From NCBI RefSeq assembly GCF_029835735.1, contig NZ_JAOEAL010000001.1, forward strand, positions 62,001 through 126,000: DNA of 64,000 nucleotides. Direction: 5' to 3'. This stretch comes from Shewanella sp. GD04112. GTDB lineage: Bacteria; Pseudomonadota; Gammaproteobacteria; Enterobacterales; Shewanellaceae. The notes under the pieces were generated by a model. The model made no database searches and was not told where the DNA came from. It was given only the letters and a program-made list of their open reading frames with translations. Of this stretch, positions 52,440 to 60,872 are shown one piece after another. Position 1 is the first letter of the stretch. Each line of letters opens with the position of its first letter. The translations under genes were made by a program, and so were the position numbers.

Positions 52440-53870
52440 ATGATACAAATGATGACCCAAGTACCCGATACACCCCAAGCCCTGTACCGCGCGCTGCCGT
52501 CGATGGACAGTCTGCTCGCCGATGCGGCGTTAGCCCCTTTGCTGCAACGCTATGGTAAAGCAGCAGTAAAAGCGGCGCTGGATAGCCAGTTACGCACGGC
52601 GCGTGAGCTGATTGCCCAGGAGCGGCGCTTGCCCGCTTGGTGTGCTAACCCGGCGTTATTGAACGGATATTTGGTTGATCAATTGTCTAAGGACTATAGC
52701 CATAGTCTTAAGCCCGTGTGGAACCTCACGGGAACCATACTGCATACCAATCTTGGTCGCGCCCAGCAGTCTGAGGCGGCCATTCGTGCCGTGACCTCTG
52801 TGATGCGTTATCCCACGCCGCTGGAATTTGAATTAGCCGCCGGTGAGCGCGGCCATCGGGATAATGCCATTAGTGGGTTAATCCAGCGCCTAACAGGAGC
52901 TGAAGCCTGCTGTGTGGTGAATAATAACGCCGCCGCTGTGCTGCTGATGTTGTCGGCGGTCGCGGCGGGCAAAGAAGTGATTGTCTCCCGCGGTGAGCTG
53001 GTGGAAATCGGCGGCGCCTTTCGCATTCCAGACATTATGCGCCAAGCGGGTTGCACTTTAGTGGAAGTCGGCAGCACTAATCGTACTCACCTCAAAGACT
53101 ATGAGCAGGCGATAACCGAAAATACCGCCGCCATTATGAAGGTGCACACCAGCAACTACCATATCAGTGGTTTTACCGCCTCGGTGGATGAGGCCAGATT
53201 AGGCCAACTCTGCCGCGAGCGTGGGGTCGCGCTGATCTCGGATCTTGGCAGTGGTTCACTCACCGACTTACGCCGTTTTGGCCTAAAACAAGAGCCGACG
53301 CCCCAAGCCATGTTGGCGGATGGGGTCGATCTGGTCAGCTTTTCTGGCGATAAACTCCTCGGCGGCCCGCAATCGGGTTTGATTGTCGGTAAACAGGCGC
53401 TCATTAATAAGCTTCAAAGTCATCCGCTAAAGCGTGCATTGCGTTGCGATAAGCTGATTCTCGCGGCGCTCGAGGCGACGCTGATCCATTATTTGAACCC
53501 CGAAACCTTGGATCGGGAACTGCCGATTATGGCTAAGTTTGCCCGCAGCCAAGCAGAGTTACGCCAAATCGGTGAGCGCCTGCAGCGCGCCTTAGCGCCG
53601 CTGTTTGCCCCGAGCTATGGCATCGAGTTAGTGGCGTGCCAAACCCAAGTCGGTAGCGGCTCGCAGCCCGATACCTTTTTGCCCTCAATCGCCCTGTGCT
53701 TTAACGCGCAAGCGGGTGGCAGTCTCACGCTGCTCGAGCAGCATTTTAAGCAGGCGCAGCGGCCTGTGATTGGCCGAATGACCCAAGATCAACTTCGCCT
53801 CGACTTGCGCGGTATCGATGATGAGGCCGAATTATTGGCCGAACTCAGCACTTTAGGTGTGCAGCTATGA
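52440..53870 (+). CDS. selA: L-seryl-tRNA(Sec) selenium transferase
   Basis: PLP-dependent decamer that converts Ser-tRNA(Sec) to Sec-tRNA(Sec) with selenophosphate. The 476-residue length is right (E. coli 463). The PLP-binding lysine is K305 in FSGDKLLGGPQSGL, and NLTGTILHTNLGRAQQSEAA and GHRDNAISGLIQRLTGAEACCVVNNNAAAVLL are family signatures. The start is ATG at 52440 (or an ATG four codons on, MTQVPD). selB overlaps its stop by four bases (ATGA). SelA will act on the product of selC in this same cluster. Confidence 0.95.
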   Translation: MIQMMTQVPDTPQALYRALPSMDSLLADAALAPLLQRYGKAAVKAALDSQLRTARELIAQERRLPAWCANPALLNGYLVDQLSKDYSHSLKPVWNLTGTILHTNLGRAQQSEAAIRAVTSVMRYPTPLEFELAAGERGHRDNAISGLIQRLTGAEACCVVNNNAAAVLLMLSAVAAGKEVIVSRGELVEIGGAFRIPDIMRQAGCTLVEVGSTNRTHLKDYEQAITENTAAIMKVHTSNYHISGFTASVDEARLGQLCRERGVALISDLGSGSLTDLRRFGLKQEPTPQAMLADGVDLVSFSGDKLLGGPQSGLIVGKQALINKLQSHPLKRALRCDKLILAALEATLIHYLNPETLDRELPIMAKFARSQAELRQIGERLQRALAPLFAPSYGIELVACQTQVGSGSQPDTFLPSIALCFNAQAGGSLTLLEQHFKQAQRPVIGRMTQDQLRLDLRGIDDEAELLAELSTLGVQL

Positions 53871-55888
53871 TTATGGTCACCGCGGGCCACGTCGACCACG
53901 GCAAGAGCACGCTGATCCGTGCCTTGACGGGGATGAACACCGACAGGCTCCCCGAAGAAAAACGCCGTGGCATGACTATCGATCTTGGTTACGCCTTTAT
54001 GCCACTGCGAGATGGCACTCGTTTAGCCTTTATCGATGTGCCCGGCCATGAAAAATTCATCAATAACATGCTGGTGGGCGTGAGTCATGTGCGCCACGCG
54101 CTGCTGGTGTTGGCCTGTGACGACGGCGTGATGCCGCAAACCCGCGAGCATCTGCAAATCCTTGCGCTTTTACCGCTCAATAGTTTGACCTTAGTGCTGA
54201 CCAAGCGGGATTTGGTCGATGACCAAACCGCCGCCAAGTTGACCCTAGAAGGGATGGCGCTGCTTGCCGAATACGGTATCGAGGCCTGTGGCGTATTTGA
54301 GGTCTGCGCTAATGATGCAGGCGATGCGGGGGTAGAAACCCTTAAACAACATATTTTAGAGATCGCCGAGCAGCAATGGACCCAAGCGGAAGATGCCAGT
54401 AGCTTTAGGATGACGCTAGATCGCGCCTTTAGCGTTAAAGGCGCCGGCTGTGTGGTCACTGGCACTGTGATTAGCGGCAGTGTGTGTATCGGCGATAGCC
54501 TCTACAGCTCTGGGCAAAAAGCAAAATTACGGGTGCGCGGCATTCACTGCCAAGGGATGGAAGTCCATCGAGCACTCAGTGGCACTCGGGTCGCGTTGAA
54601 TCTTACCGGTGTTGATAACCATAGGGCGCCCGCCCGCGGTGACTGGTTAAGCAGCCTGCCTCAGGCTGAGCTGTGCGCCAGACCCGTAGTGCAAATTCGC
54701 AGTTTTGAACCCTTAACCCATTGGCAAAATGTGCATTGTCACCACGGCGCCGACCATACCCTGGGTCGAGTGTCACTACTCGATGAAGCCGATGAGCAGG
54801 GGCATTATCTGGCCGAAATAGTGCTCGATAAGCCGCTGCTGCTATGTCAGGACGACCCGATAGTGCTCAGGCATATTGGCGGTAAGCAAACCCTGGGTGC
54901 AGGGCGAGTGCTGGCATTAAAAGTCCCCAATCGTAAGAAGCGTACGCCGGAGCGTGTCAGTAAGCTGCAACAGCTGGCCAAGCTCCCCAATCCGGTGAAT
55001 GTGCTGGCGCTACTCGGCCAGAGTGAGGCGCTCAGTATTGATGAAATCCGTTGGCGTTGGCAGCTAACCGATGAAGGGCTGGCCGCCATGCTGGCGCAGG
55101 CGGGGCTGACTCGCCTCGGCGCCTATGGACTATCTACCCAGCTACTTGAGCAAGAAAAACAGCAGTTTATCGAGCTGTTACGTGAGTATCACCAACAGCA
55201 TCCCGACCAACTAGGGCTGGGGCGTAATCGTCTGCAACGCATGAGCCACAGCATATTACCCAACGAGCTGGCCAATAAAGTGCTCGATAGCCTCTGCCAA
55301 GACGGTCAGATGGTGCTGCGCGGCGCCTTGCTGCAGTTGGCGGATCACAGAATTGTCCTCGATAGCGAGGCGCAGCGGTGTTGGCAACGCTTGGCCCCTT
55401 GGTTGGCGCTACAAACCTCGCCCGTGTGGGTAACTGAGATGGGGGAATATCTCGCACTCGAGCCCGCCAAACTCAGATTGCTGTGTTTTCAACTGGTGCA
55501 ACAGGGCTTTATTACCGCGGTAGTGAAGGATAGGTATCTGCTGAGTGAGCAGTTGTGCCATTACGCCAATCTGGTGCGTGAACATGTGGAAACCCACGGC
55601 AAGCTCGAAACCGCAGAGTTTAAGGATCTGATTGGCCTAGGTCGTAAGGTCAGTATTCAGCTGTTGGAGTTTTTTGACCGCAGTGGTTTTACCCGTAGGA
55701 AGTATCGCAGTAACAGTCGGGAGATCCGGGATGGGGAACTGTTTTATTCCCATGAGAATTGGCGGAAGAACATAGGAGTCGAACCTACCCAGGACTGCTG
55801 GCAGCCCTACCCGGATTTGAAATCCGGACGCCTCACCGGAGACGACGTTCTTCCATTCGAAGACAGACCGATAGTAGAAAATGCTTAA
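53867..55888 (+). CDS. selB: Selenocysteine-specific elongation factor SelB
   Basis: GTPase that brings Sec-tRNA to the ribosome at UGA codons with a SECIS. G motifs are GHVDHGKST (about 7-15), DVPGHEKFI and TKRDL; winged helices in the C-terminal third bind the SECIS. The frame is 673 residues against about 614 in E. coli. The expected end (RKYRSNSREIRDGELF, about residue 622) is followed by some 50 more codons that run through the antisense of the selC tRNA (55760-55854), so the C-terminal extension is shaped by the tRNA sequence. It overlaps selA by four bases. Confidence 0.93.
   Translation: MIMVTAGHVDHGKSTLIRALTGMNTDRLPEEKRRGMTIDLGYAFMPLRDGTRLAFIDVPGHEKFINNMLVGVSHVRHALLVLACDDGVMPQTREHLQILALLPLNSLTLVLTKRDLVDDQTAAKLTLEGMALLAEYGIEACGVFEVCANDAGDAGVETLKQHILEIAEQQWTQAEDASSFRMTLDRAFSVKGAGCVVTGTVISGSVCIGDSLYSSGQKAKLRVRGIHCQGMEVHRALSGTRVALNLTGVDNHRAPARGDWLSSLPQAELCARPVVQIRSFEPLTHWQNVHCHHGADHTLGRVSLLDEADEQGHYLAEIVLDKPLLLCQDDPIVLRHIGGKQTLGAGRVLALKVPNRKKRTPERVSKLQQLAKLPNPVNVLALLGQSEALSIDEIRWRWQLTDEGLAAMLAQAGLTRLGAYGLSTQLLEQEKQQFIELLREYHQQHPDQLGLGRNRLQRMSHSILPNELANKVLDSLCQDGQMVLRGALLQLADHRIVLDSEAQRCWQRLAPWLALQTSPVWVTEMGEYLALEPAKLRLLCFQLVQQGFITAVVKDRYLLSEQLCHYANLVREHVETHGKLETAEFKDLIGLGRKVSIQLLEFFDRSGFTRRKYRSNSREIRDGELFYSHENWRKNIGVEPTQDCWQPYPDLKSGRLTGDDVLPFEDRPIVENA
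55760..55854 (-). tRNA. selC: tRNA-Sec (anticodon TCA), antisense to the 3' end of selB
   Basis: 95-base minus-strand tRNA: 5' end at 55854 (GGAAGAAC acceptor), the long variable arm typical of tRNA-Sec, anticodon TCA (plus-strand TGA at 55818-55820), TTCGACTCC T-arm, and an encoded 3' GCCA ending at 55760. The length and order match E. coli selC. It charges with Ser and then Sec, serving the fdnG UGA. The whole gene lies within the selB reading frame on the opposite strand. Confidence 0.95.
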
Positions 55889-55995
55889 ACCTGAATCAAG
55901 CGCATTCGTATTTCGTTAGTCGCTTTGTGACTTGAGTCGAACTTTACTGGCAAACCAATTGTTTTTATTTGAATTAATGAGTTTAGAGGGTCGCT

Positions 55996-56832
55996 ATGGA
56001 ATATCATTCACACGCCGTGGTTACTGAAAGAAAGGTGACCCTTTTAGAGCAGGGACAGGCCTCCGAGTTAACCGATTATGTGGCTAACGAGGTACGAGTG
56101 GCGCTGGTGTATAACGGCATCGCCCACACTGTGATGCTCGCCAGCCCAGAAAATCTCGAAGAGTTCGCCATTGGCTTTACCTTGTCGGAGCGGATTGTTT
56201 CCCATGTGAATGAAATCAAAGGGGTGGATCTGGAGTTCACCCCCGAAGGCGTGCTCATTCAGGTGGAGATCACCCAAAGATGCTTTATGGAACTCAAGCA
56301 GCAGCGGCGCAATATGGCGGGGCGCACGGGCTGTGGACTCTGTGGTGTAGCGCAGCTAGAAGAGGCGGTTAAACCCGTTATCCGCGTCGACTCGGACGCC
56401 AGATTTAATATCGATCATCTGCAGCTTGCCCTTGAGCAGATCAAAGAGAATCAACATCACTTTAAGCTCACGGGTGCAACCCACGCCGCCATGGGTTTAG
56501 ACGAGGAAGGACAAATCATCGCCGCCTTTGAGGACATAGGGCGGCACATTGCACTGGATAAATTAATCGGTGGATTTTCAATGCGTCAGGCAGAGCGACC
56601 TGTCGCCGTGTTGCTCACCAGCCGTGCCAGTTTCGAAATGGTGCAAAAGGCCGCTAGTGCCAATATCCAAATTCTGTTTGCTATGTCCGCCGTGACTTCA
56701 CTGGCGTTGGAATTAGCAGAGAAAAGCAACATCACGCTTATCGGTTTTTGCCGTAATGGCAGAGCCACGCTCTACACCCATAGTTATCGACTGTTGGGGA
56801 TAAATCGTGGCTGTTTAGCGAAAGCCATCTAA
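55996..56832 (+). CDS. fdhD: Formate dehydrogenase accessory sulfurtransferase FdhD
   Basis: 278-residue protein that transfers sulfur from IscS to the bis-MGD cofactor, needed for formate dehydrogenase activity. The CxxC pair is C113-x2-C116 in GRTGCGLCGV. Other signatures are EEFAIGFTLSERI and TGATHAAMGLDEEG plus EDIGRHIALDKLIG. The start is ATG at 55996. It stands downstream of selC/selB on the plus strand, with a spacer that also holds the selC promoter reading left. It completes the fdn accessory set. Confidence 0.94.
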   Translation: MEYHSHAVVTERKVTLLEQGQASELTDYVANEVRVALVYNGIAHTVMLASPENLEEFAIGFTLSERIVSHVNEIKGVDLEFTPEGVLIQVEITQRCFMELKQQRRNMAGRTGCGLCGVAQLEEAVKPVIRVDSDARFNIDHLQLALEQIKENQHHFKLTGATHAAMGLDEEGQIIAAFEDIGRHIALDKLIGGFSMRQAERPVAVLLTSRASFEMVQKAASANIQILFAMSAVTSLALELAEKSNITLIGFCRNGRATLYTHSYRLLGINRGCLAKAI

Positions 56833-56840
56833 AGCGTGTC

Positions 56841-56901
56841 GCCACACAATTAAGATTCTTTAGCACCTTATTTTTAAGGGATTGTGCCTTGCTTGTGTGG
56901 C
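56841..56901. promoter_or_regulatory. Nested hairpin leader between fdhD and yedE
   Basis: Outer stem GCCACACAA / TTGTGTGGC (56841-56849, 56893-56901), middle GCAC/GTGC (56863-56866, 56884-56887) and inner CCTTA TTTT TAAGG (56866-56879). The three pairs nest, so the RNA can form one long interrupted hairpin between fdhD and yedE. It may be a terminator remnant or a leader control. Confidence 0.55.
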
Positions 56902-56957
56902 AACAGGTATAAGCCTTGTGCTTATTTTTTTATAGTCTCGTTCATTAGGGTAATGAC

Positions 56958-58172
56958 ATGACATGGCAACAATTTAAACAACAATATTTAGTCCGTTTTT
57001 GGGCTCCTATGCCTGCGGTTATCGCCGCTGGTATCCTTTCTACTTACTATTTTGGGTTAACTGGCACGTTTTGGGCGGTCACGGGTGAATTTACGCGCTG
57101 GGGCGGGCACTTACTGCAACTGGTAGGGGCAAATCCTGAAACTTGGGGTTATTTCAAAGTGATAGGTTTGCAGGGCTCGCCCTTAGACCGTATCGACGGC
57201 ATGATGATCATCGGTATGTTTGGTGGTTGTATTGCGGCGGCGCTGTGGGCGAATAACGTTAAGCTGCGTATGCCACAGAGCCGTATCCGCATCGCTCAGG
57301 CACTTATCGGCGGCATTATTGCGGGCTTTGGTGCGCGTTTGGCGATGGGCTGTAACTTAGCGGCCTTCTTTACCGGGATCCCACAGTTTTCCTTACACGC
57401 ATGGTTTTTTGCTCTCGCGACGGCGGCGGGCTCTTACTTTGGCGCGCGTTTTACCCTACTGCCCATGTTCCGCATTCCAGTGAAATTGAAGAAAGTCGAT
57501 AAGGCGACGTCGGTTAAACAGGATGAAAACCAAGCCAGACGGCGGTTTCGTATCGGCATGTTAGTGTTTGCGGCCATTATCGGCTGGGGATTACTGACTA
57601 TGTTCAACGCGCCTAAACTGGGTATCGCCATGCTCTGCGGCGTCGGTTTCGGCCTGTTGATTGAGCGGGCACAAATCTGCTTTACCTCGGCATTTCGCGA
57701 TATGTGGATCACCGGACGCACCCATATGGCCAAGGCGATTATTCTCGGTATGGCGGTGAGTGCCATCGGGATTTATAGCTATGTGCAATTAGGTGTGCCG
57801 CCGAAAATTATGTGGGCTGGCCCGAATGCGGTGATTGGTGGTCTGCTGTTTGGCTTTGGCATTGTGCTGGCAGGTGGTTGTGAGACGGGTTGGATGTATC
57901 GCGCCGTCGAAGGCCAAGTGCATTTCTGGTGGGTTGGTTTAGGTAACGTGCTGGGTTCAACCCTGCTGGCCTATTACTGGGATGATTTAGCTCAGCCATT
58001 AGCCACAAGTTGGGACAAGGTTAACTTGCTCTCAAGCTTTGGCGATAAGGGCGGTTTATTGCTGACCTATCTGCTGCTGGCGCTGTCGTTTGCGGCCATG
58101 TTGCTGTGGGAAAAACGTTTCTTTGCCCGTAAGGCGAAGCGGGATGAACAACTGATCGCGGAGGCGGCGTAA
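56958..58172 (+). CDS. yedE: YedE-family selenium-associated membrane transporter
   Basis: 404-residue inner-membrane protein, closely like E. coli YedE (shared blocks FWAPMPAVIAAGILSTYYFG, GARLAMGCNLAAFFTGIP and FGIVLAGGCETGWMYRAVEG). It has about ten helices and the YeeE/YedE repeat with conserved Cys in GCNLAAFF and GGCETGW; related YeeE moves thiosulfate. In many genomes yedE goes with Se metabolism, and here it sits in a selA-selB-selC-fdhD block, so selenium-compound transport is likely, not proven. yedF overlaps its stop. Confidence 0.9.
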   Translation: MTWQQFKQQYLVRFWAPMPAVIAAGILSTYYFGLTGTFWAVTGEFTRWGGHLLQLVGANPETWGYFKVIGLQGSPLDRIDGMMIIGMFGGCIAAALWANNVKLRMPQSRIRIAQALIGGIIAGFGARLAMGCNLAAFFTGIPQFSLHAWFFALATAAGSYFGARFTLLPMFRIPVKLKKVDKATSVKQDENQARRRFRIGMLVFAAIIGWGLLTMFNAPKLGIAMLCGVGFGLLIERAQICFTSAFRDMWITGRTHMAKAIILGMAVSAIGIYSYVQLGVPPKIMWAGPNAVIGGLLFGFGIVLAGGCETGWMYRAVEGQVHFWWVGLGNVLGSTLLAYYWDDLAQPLATSWDKVNLLSSFGDKGGLLLTYLLLALSFAAMLLWEKRFFARKAKRDEQLIAEAA

Positions 58173-58405
58173 TGAGTCAATATATTCCAGATTATCAACT
58201 CGATATGGTGGGCGAGCCTTGCCCTTATCCTGCCGTGGCAACCCTTGAGGCCATGCCAACACTGAAACCGGGGGAGATATTAGAAGTGATCAGTGACTGC
58301 CCACAATCAATCAATAACATTCCACTCGATGCCAAGAATCATGGCTATAAAGTGCTAGAAATTGAGCAAAACGGGCCAACGATTCGTTATCTTATCCAGC
58401 GCTAA
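58172..58405 (+). CDS. yedF: TusA-like protein YedF
   Basis: 77-residue TusA-family protein with the CPxP motif GEPCPYPAVATLE (about 15-27; Cys18) and the close E. coli YedF pattern (LEVISDCPQSINNIPLDA). TusA proteins carry sulfur as persulfide; YedF is the counterpart that appears with selenium genes and has a conserved second Cys (DCPQS). It overlaps the yedE stop (TAATG), so the transporter and carrier are coupled. A terminator follows. Confidence 0.92.
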   Translation: MSQYIPDYQLDMVGEPCPYPAVATLEAMPTLKPGEILEVISDCPQSINNIPLDAKNHGYKVLEIEQNGPTIRYLIQR

Positions 58406-58434
58406 TTGAACCATTCGAGGCCATCACGGCAAAG

Positions 58435-58462
58435 AAAAAGCGCTGCATTGGCAGCGCTTTTT
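58435..58462. terminator. Bidirectional terminator after yedF
   Basis: Stem AAAAAGCGCTGC / GCAGCGCTTTTT around an ATTG loop, between yedF (plus) and the M48 gene (minus). It is strong on both strands. Confidence 0.9.
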
Positions 58463-58466
58463 GATC

Positions 58467-59810
58467 TTAGCCTTGGCAATCGGCAGGTAGATATTCGTCG
58501 GGAATACCGTTACTGCTACATACCCAAGTGACATTGTCTTGGTCGTCAACTTGGGGCGACAGATACACCTCATAACCTTGATAATCTCCTAAGGCTTCGC
58601 CGGCAACAAAACCAACAATCCCCTCGGAATAAAGGTTAAAGGTGGTTAGCTGCTCATCGCTAAAACCTAGCGGCTCTAACTCGGTTGGCCAGGCTTTATG
58701 GCTTTGGTAGTACTGAGCCAGCACCCCGGTAATCGGCGCTAATGATTGATGTAACTGGTCTATATGCTCGATTGCCAGTGCAGCATCGGGCACGTTAGCG
58801 GGCTCTGTGTTCATTTGCTGAGTACTGGTAGCGTAGTTGGCATCATCATAGTTAATGCTGGCTGCGCCCGCCTTCTCTTGGTATTCCTTATATGCGGGAA
58901 TCGCGACCGCAGCGGCCACACCGATAATCGCGGCAAGGATGATAATCCCGCCGCCCGCCGTACCCATACGTGGCATAAACAGGCTAAATAGGTAGGCAAA
59001 TACACTGCGAGAAGGCGCTGAATATACTTTACCTTGCGCGGTCGCTTGTACTCTTGCCATACGTTTTGTCAGCCATGGATAGCTGCTGTTCAGCTCATGG
59101 AAGGACATCCAAAATCCGCTCGACTCTTGGGTTTGGCGAATATATTGATCCACATTCATCCGTTTCCACTGCTCAACCCCAGCTGCTAATACGGCAACCG
59201 CATTGGTAGCCGAACGTAAGCTATTGCAGCAACGCAAGCCGTGTAAATCGCAGGTGTACTCGCAGGCGCGGGCGTAGGCGGCGCCTACTAACGGCAGCCA
59301 AGTAGCGAACACTAACAGTGGCTCTTTACCAATATGGTTACGGCGAATATGGCCAAGCTCATGGCCGATATAGAAGTTAAGGGCGTCTTTATCGGACTCG
59401 AGTGCATCCACAATCGAGGAGAACAGCACTATGTAGTTACGGCGCAGGAAGCGGGTGGCGAGGGCATTTAGCATACCATCGGCGGCTAACAGGTAGGCGC
59501 GGGGCGGTTCTTTCACCTCTAAACGCTCACAGCAGGCGAGGTATTGCTTGTGTAAGTCGGGGAACTGCTCAGGGCTGATTTCAACCGCAGTGCCCTTTAA
59601 ATAGCTGATAAACGCCGAGTGGGTGAACAGATAAATGATAAAAAACATCAGCACATAAATCAGGGCGAGACCTTTGGTGGCTAAGATCAGCACGGCCCAA
59701 ATCAGTCCCGAAATAATCGCTAAAATTGTAAACAGTGACTTTTCTTTCGAATAGACGGTATCGGCCATTTGAATGGGGTTGTCGTTCCCTGTACTAATCG
59801 CTTGTTCCAT
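58467..59810 (-). CDS. M48 metalloprotease with a C-terminal type IV pilin-like domain
   Basis: Membrane Zn peptidase of 447 residues (ATG at 59810, MEQAIST, behind AAGGATC; an in-frame ATG 22 codons earlier is less likely). Two helices (about 25-65) precede the M48 domain with HELGH at about 150-154 and the third-ligand Glu (ACEYTCD, about 184). From about 286 there is a pilin-like helix (GGGIIILAAIIGVAAAVAIPAYKEYQ) and a C-terminal domain ending WVCSSNGIPDEYLPADC, the disulfide-loop pattern of PilA-type pilins (Cys431/Cys445). So a protease is fused to a pilin-like domain. The G-x(n)-FTLIE prepilin cut site is not conserved; the domain is internal. Function unknown. Confidence 0.85.
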   Translation of the reverse strand: MEQAISTGNDNPIQMADTVYSKEKSLFTILAIISGLIWAVLILATKGLALIYVLMFFIIYLFTHSAFISYLKGTAVEISPEQFPDLHKQYLACCERLEVKEPPRAYLLAADGMLNALATRFLRRNYIVLFSSIVDALESDKDALNFYIGHELGHIRRNHIGKEPLLVFATWLPLVGAAYARACEYTCDLHGLRCCNSLRSATNAVAVLAAGVEQWKRMNVDQYIRQTQESSGFWMSFHELNSSYPWLTKRMARVQATAQGKVYSAPSRSVFAYLFSLFMPRMGTAGGGIIILAAIIGVAAAVAIPAYKEYQEKAGAASINYDDANYATSTQQMNTEPANVPDAALAIEHIDQLHQSLAPITGVLAQYYQSHKAWPTELEPLGFSDEQLTTFNLYSEGIVGFVAGEALGDYQGYEVYLSPQVDDQDNVTWVCSSNGIPDEYLPADCQG

Positions 59811-59926
59811 GTTGATCCTTTTCCTAGTGAAATAACAAAGCGGCGTGAAAATAGTCAATTTCACTAGGAAATTCAATCTCTATAACTGGAATAACCGATA
59901 ATTTACCTTTAAGTGCTAAAAATGGC

Positions 59927-60541
59927 TTAAGGTGCCAATACGGCGGTGCCATTTTTAATCGCGTTTTGCGCCAGTTCGTAAACCTGCTTCTCGGCCACAT
60001 CGACTAACGCTTGGTGCTCTTCGCCGAGTTGTTCCATCTCTTTGCCCATCACATCCATCGATGCGCTTAGGCTTTCAATTTGCGCGTTAACCTCAGCATC
60101 TTTTTCCCCGGAGGCGATATTGGCGACGAGTTTGCTGGTTTCGGCGCTGATGGCATCGCCCTTAACCTGCATTTGTTCTCCCAGACGCTGCATCTTATCT
60201 CCTTGGATTTGCATTGGGCTTACGGCCTCTTTCACCTGATTAACGAGAGCCGGATCGGTAATCACATAGCGGTTTCCGCCAGTCTTAACCCACAGATAGT
60301 CCGTTTGATACGCATTACCTTGGCGTTTGAGTTTGTTCCAATCTTGGCTCTCACCCGCGCCGATAGTGAGCTCACCATCTTGACGCACATAAATCCACGA
60401 AAAGTCAGGATAATTGCGGCTATTGATCGAGATTTGGGTGTCGCTAGATGACTTGGTGCTTGCCTGCTGTGCTGCCCAAATCCCACAGGGGATAAGTGCG
60501 AGAATCAATAAACCGCCGAATATTTTGGTGTGAGTGTTCAT
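59927..60541 (-). CDS. Uncharacterised envelope protein with a coiled coil
   Basis: 204-residue protein with an N-terminal helix or signal (about 7-24), a beta-rich middle (YPDFSWIYVRQDGELTIG), and a C-terminal helical region (about 110-190) of heptad-like sequence (MQIQGDKMQRLGEQMQVKGD). Probably periplasmic and anchored by the first helix. I do not recognise the family. It lies 116 bases upstream of the M48-pilin gene on the same strand and may be co-transcribed with it, so it could be a partner. Confidence 0.68.
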   Translation of the reverse strand: MNTHTKIFGGLLILALIPCGIWAAQQASTKSSSDTQISINSRNYPDFSWIYVRQDGELTIGAGESQDWNKLKRQGNAYQTDYLWVKTGGNRYVITDPALVNQVKEAVSPMQIQGDKMQRLGEQMQVKGDAISAETSKLVANIASGEKDAEVNAQIESLSASMDVMGKEMEQLGEEHQALVDVAEKQVYELAQNAIKNGTAVLAP

Positions 60542-60872
60542 AATGCTTCCTTGTATAGGGATAAGTGTGATGACCTACTGGCTAGGCAGAATATGTGCCA
60601 ACTAAATATTCGTTATTTATCAATTAAATAAAAATCCGTGTCCGCTTGATAAGCCTAAAGTGTCCGCACTTTGGCTGTTAATGTGTCCGCGCGATTGTCC
60701 GTTGAGTGGACACTCTTGGGATAACGTCTGTGGCTGCACTACACTTATTCGGGTTTATGAAATGTAGAGCTGCTATTGAGGGGTATTTTGCTTAAGTCAG
60801 CTTAGGTTAAGCCGAGATAGGGTTAGCTATGGACAAGAGATCGCTCGGGGTCCAGATAAAGGGAATGAAACA
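60542..60872. promoter_or_regulatory. Divergent control region with tandem GTGTCCGC repeats
   Basis: 331 gene-free bases between the coiled-coil gene and the LprI-MliC gene. GTGTCCGC occurs at 60638-60645, 60660-60667 and 60683-60690, with spacings of 22 and 23 bases, about two helical turns, followed by a partial copy (TTGTCCG, about 60696-60702) and an inverted GTGGACAC at about 60706-60713. This looks like a cooperative regulator array. Confidence 0.6.
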
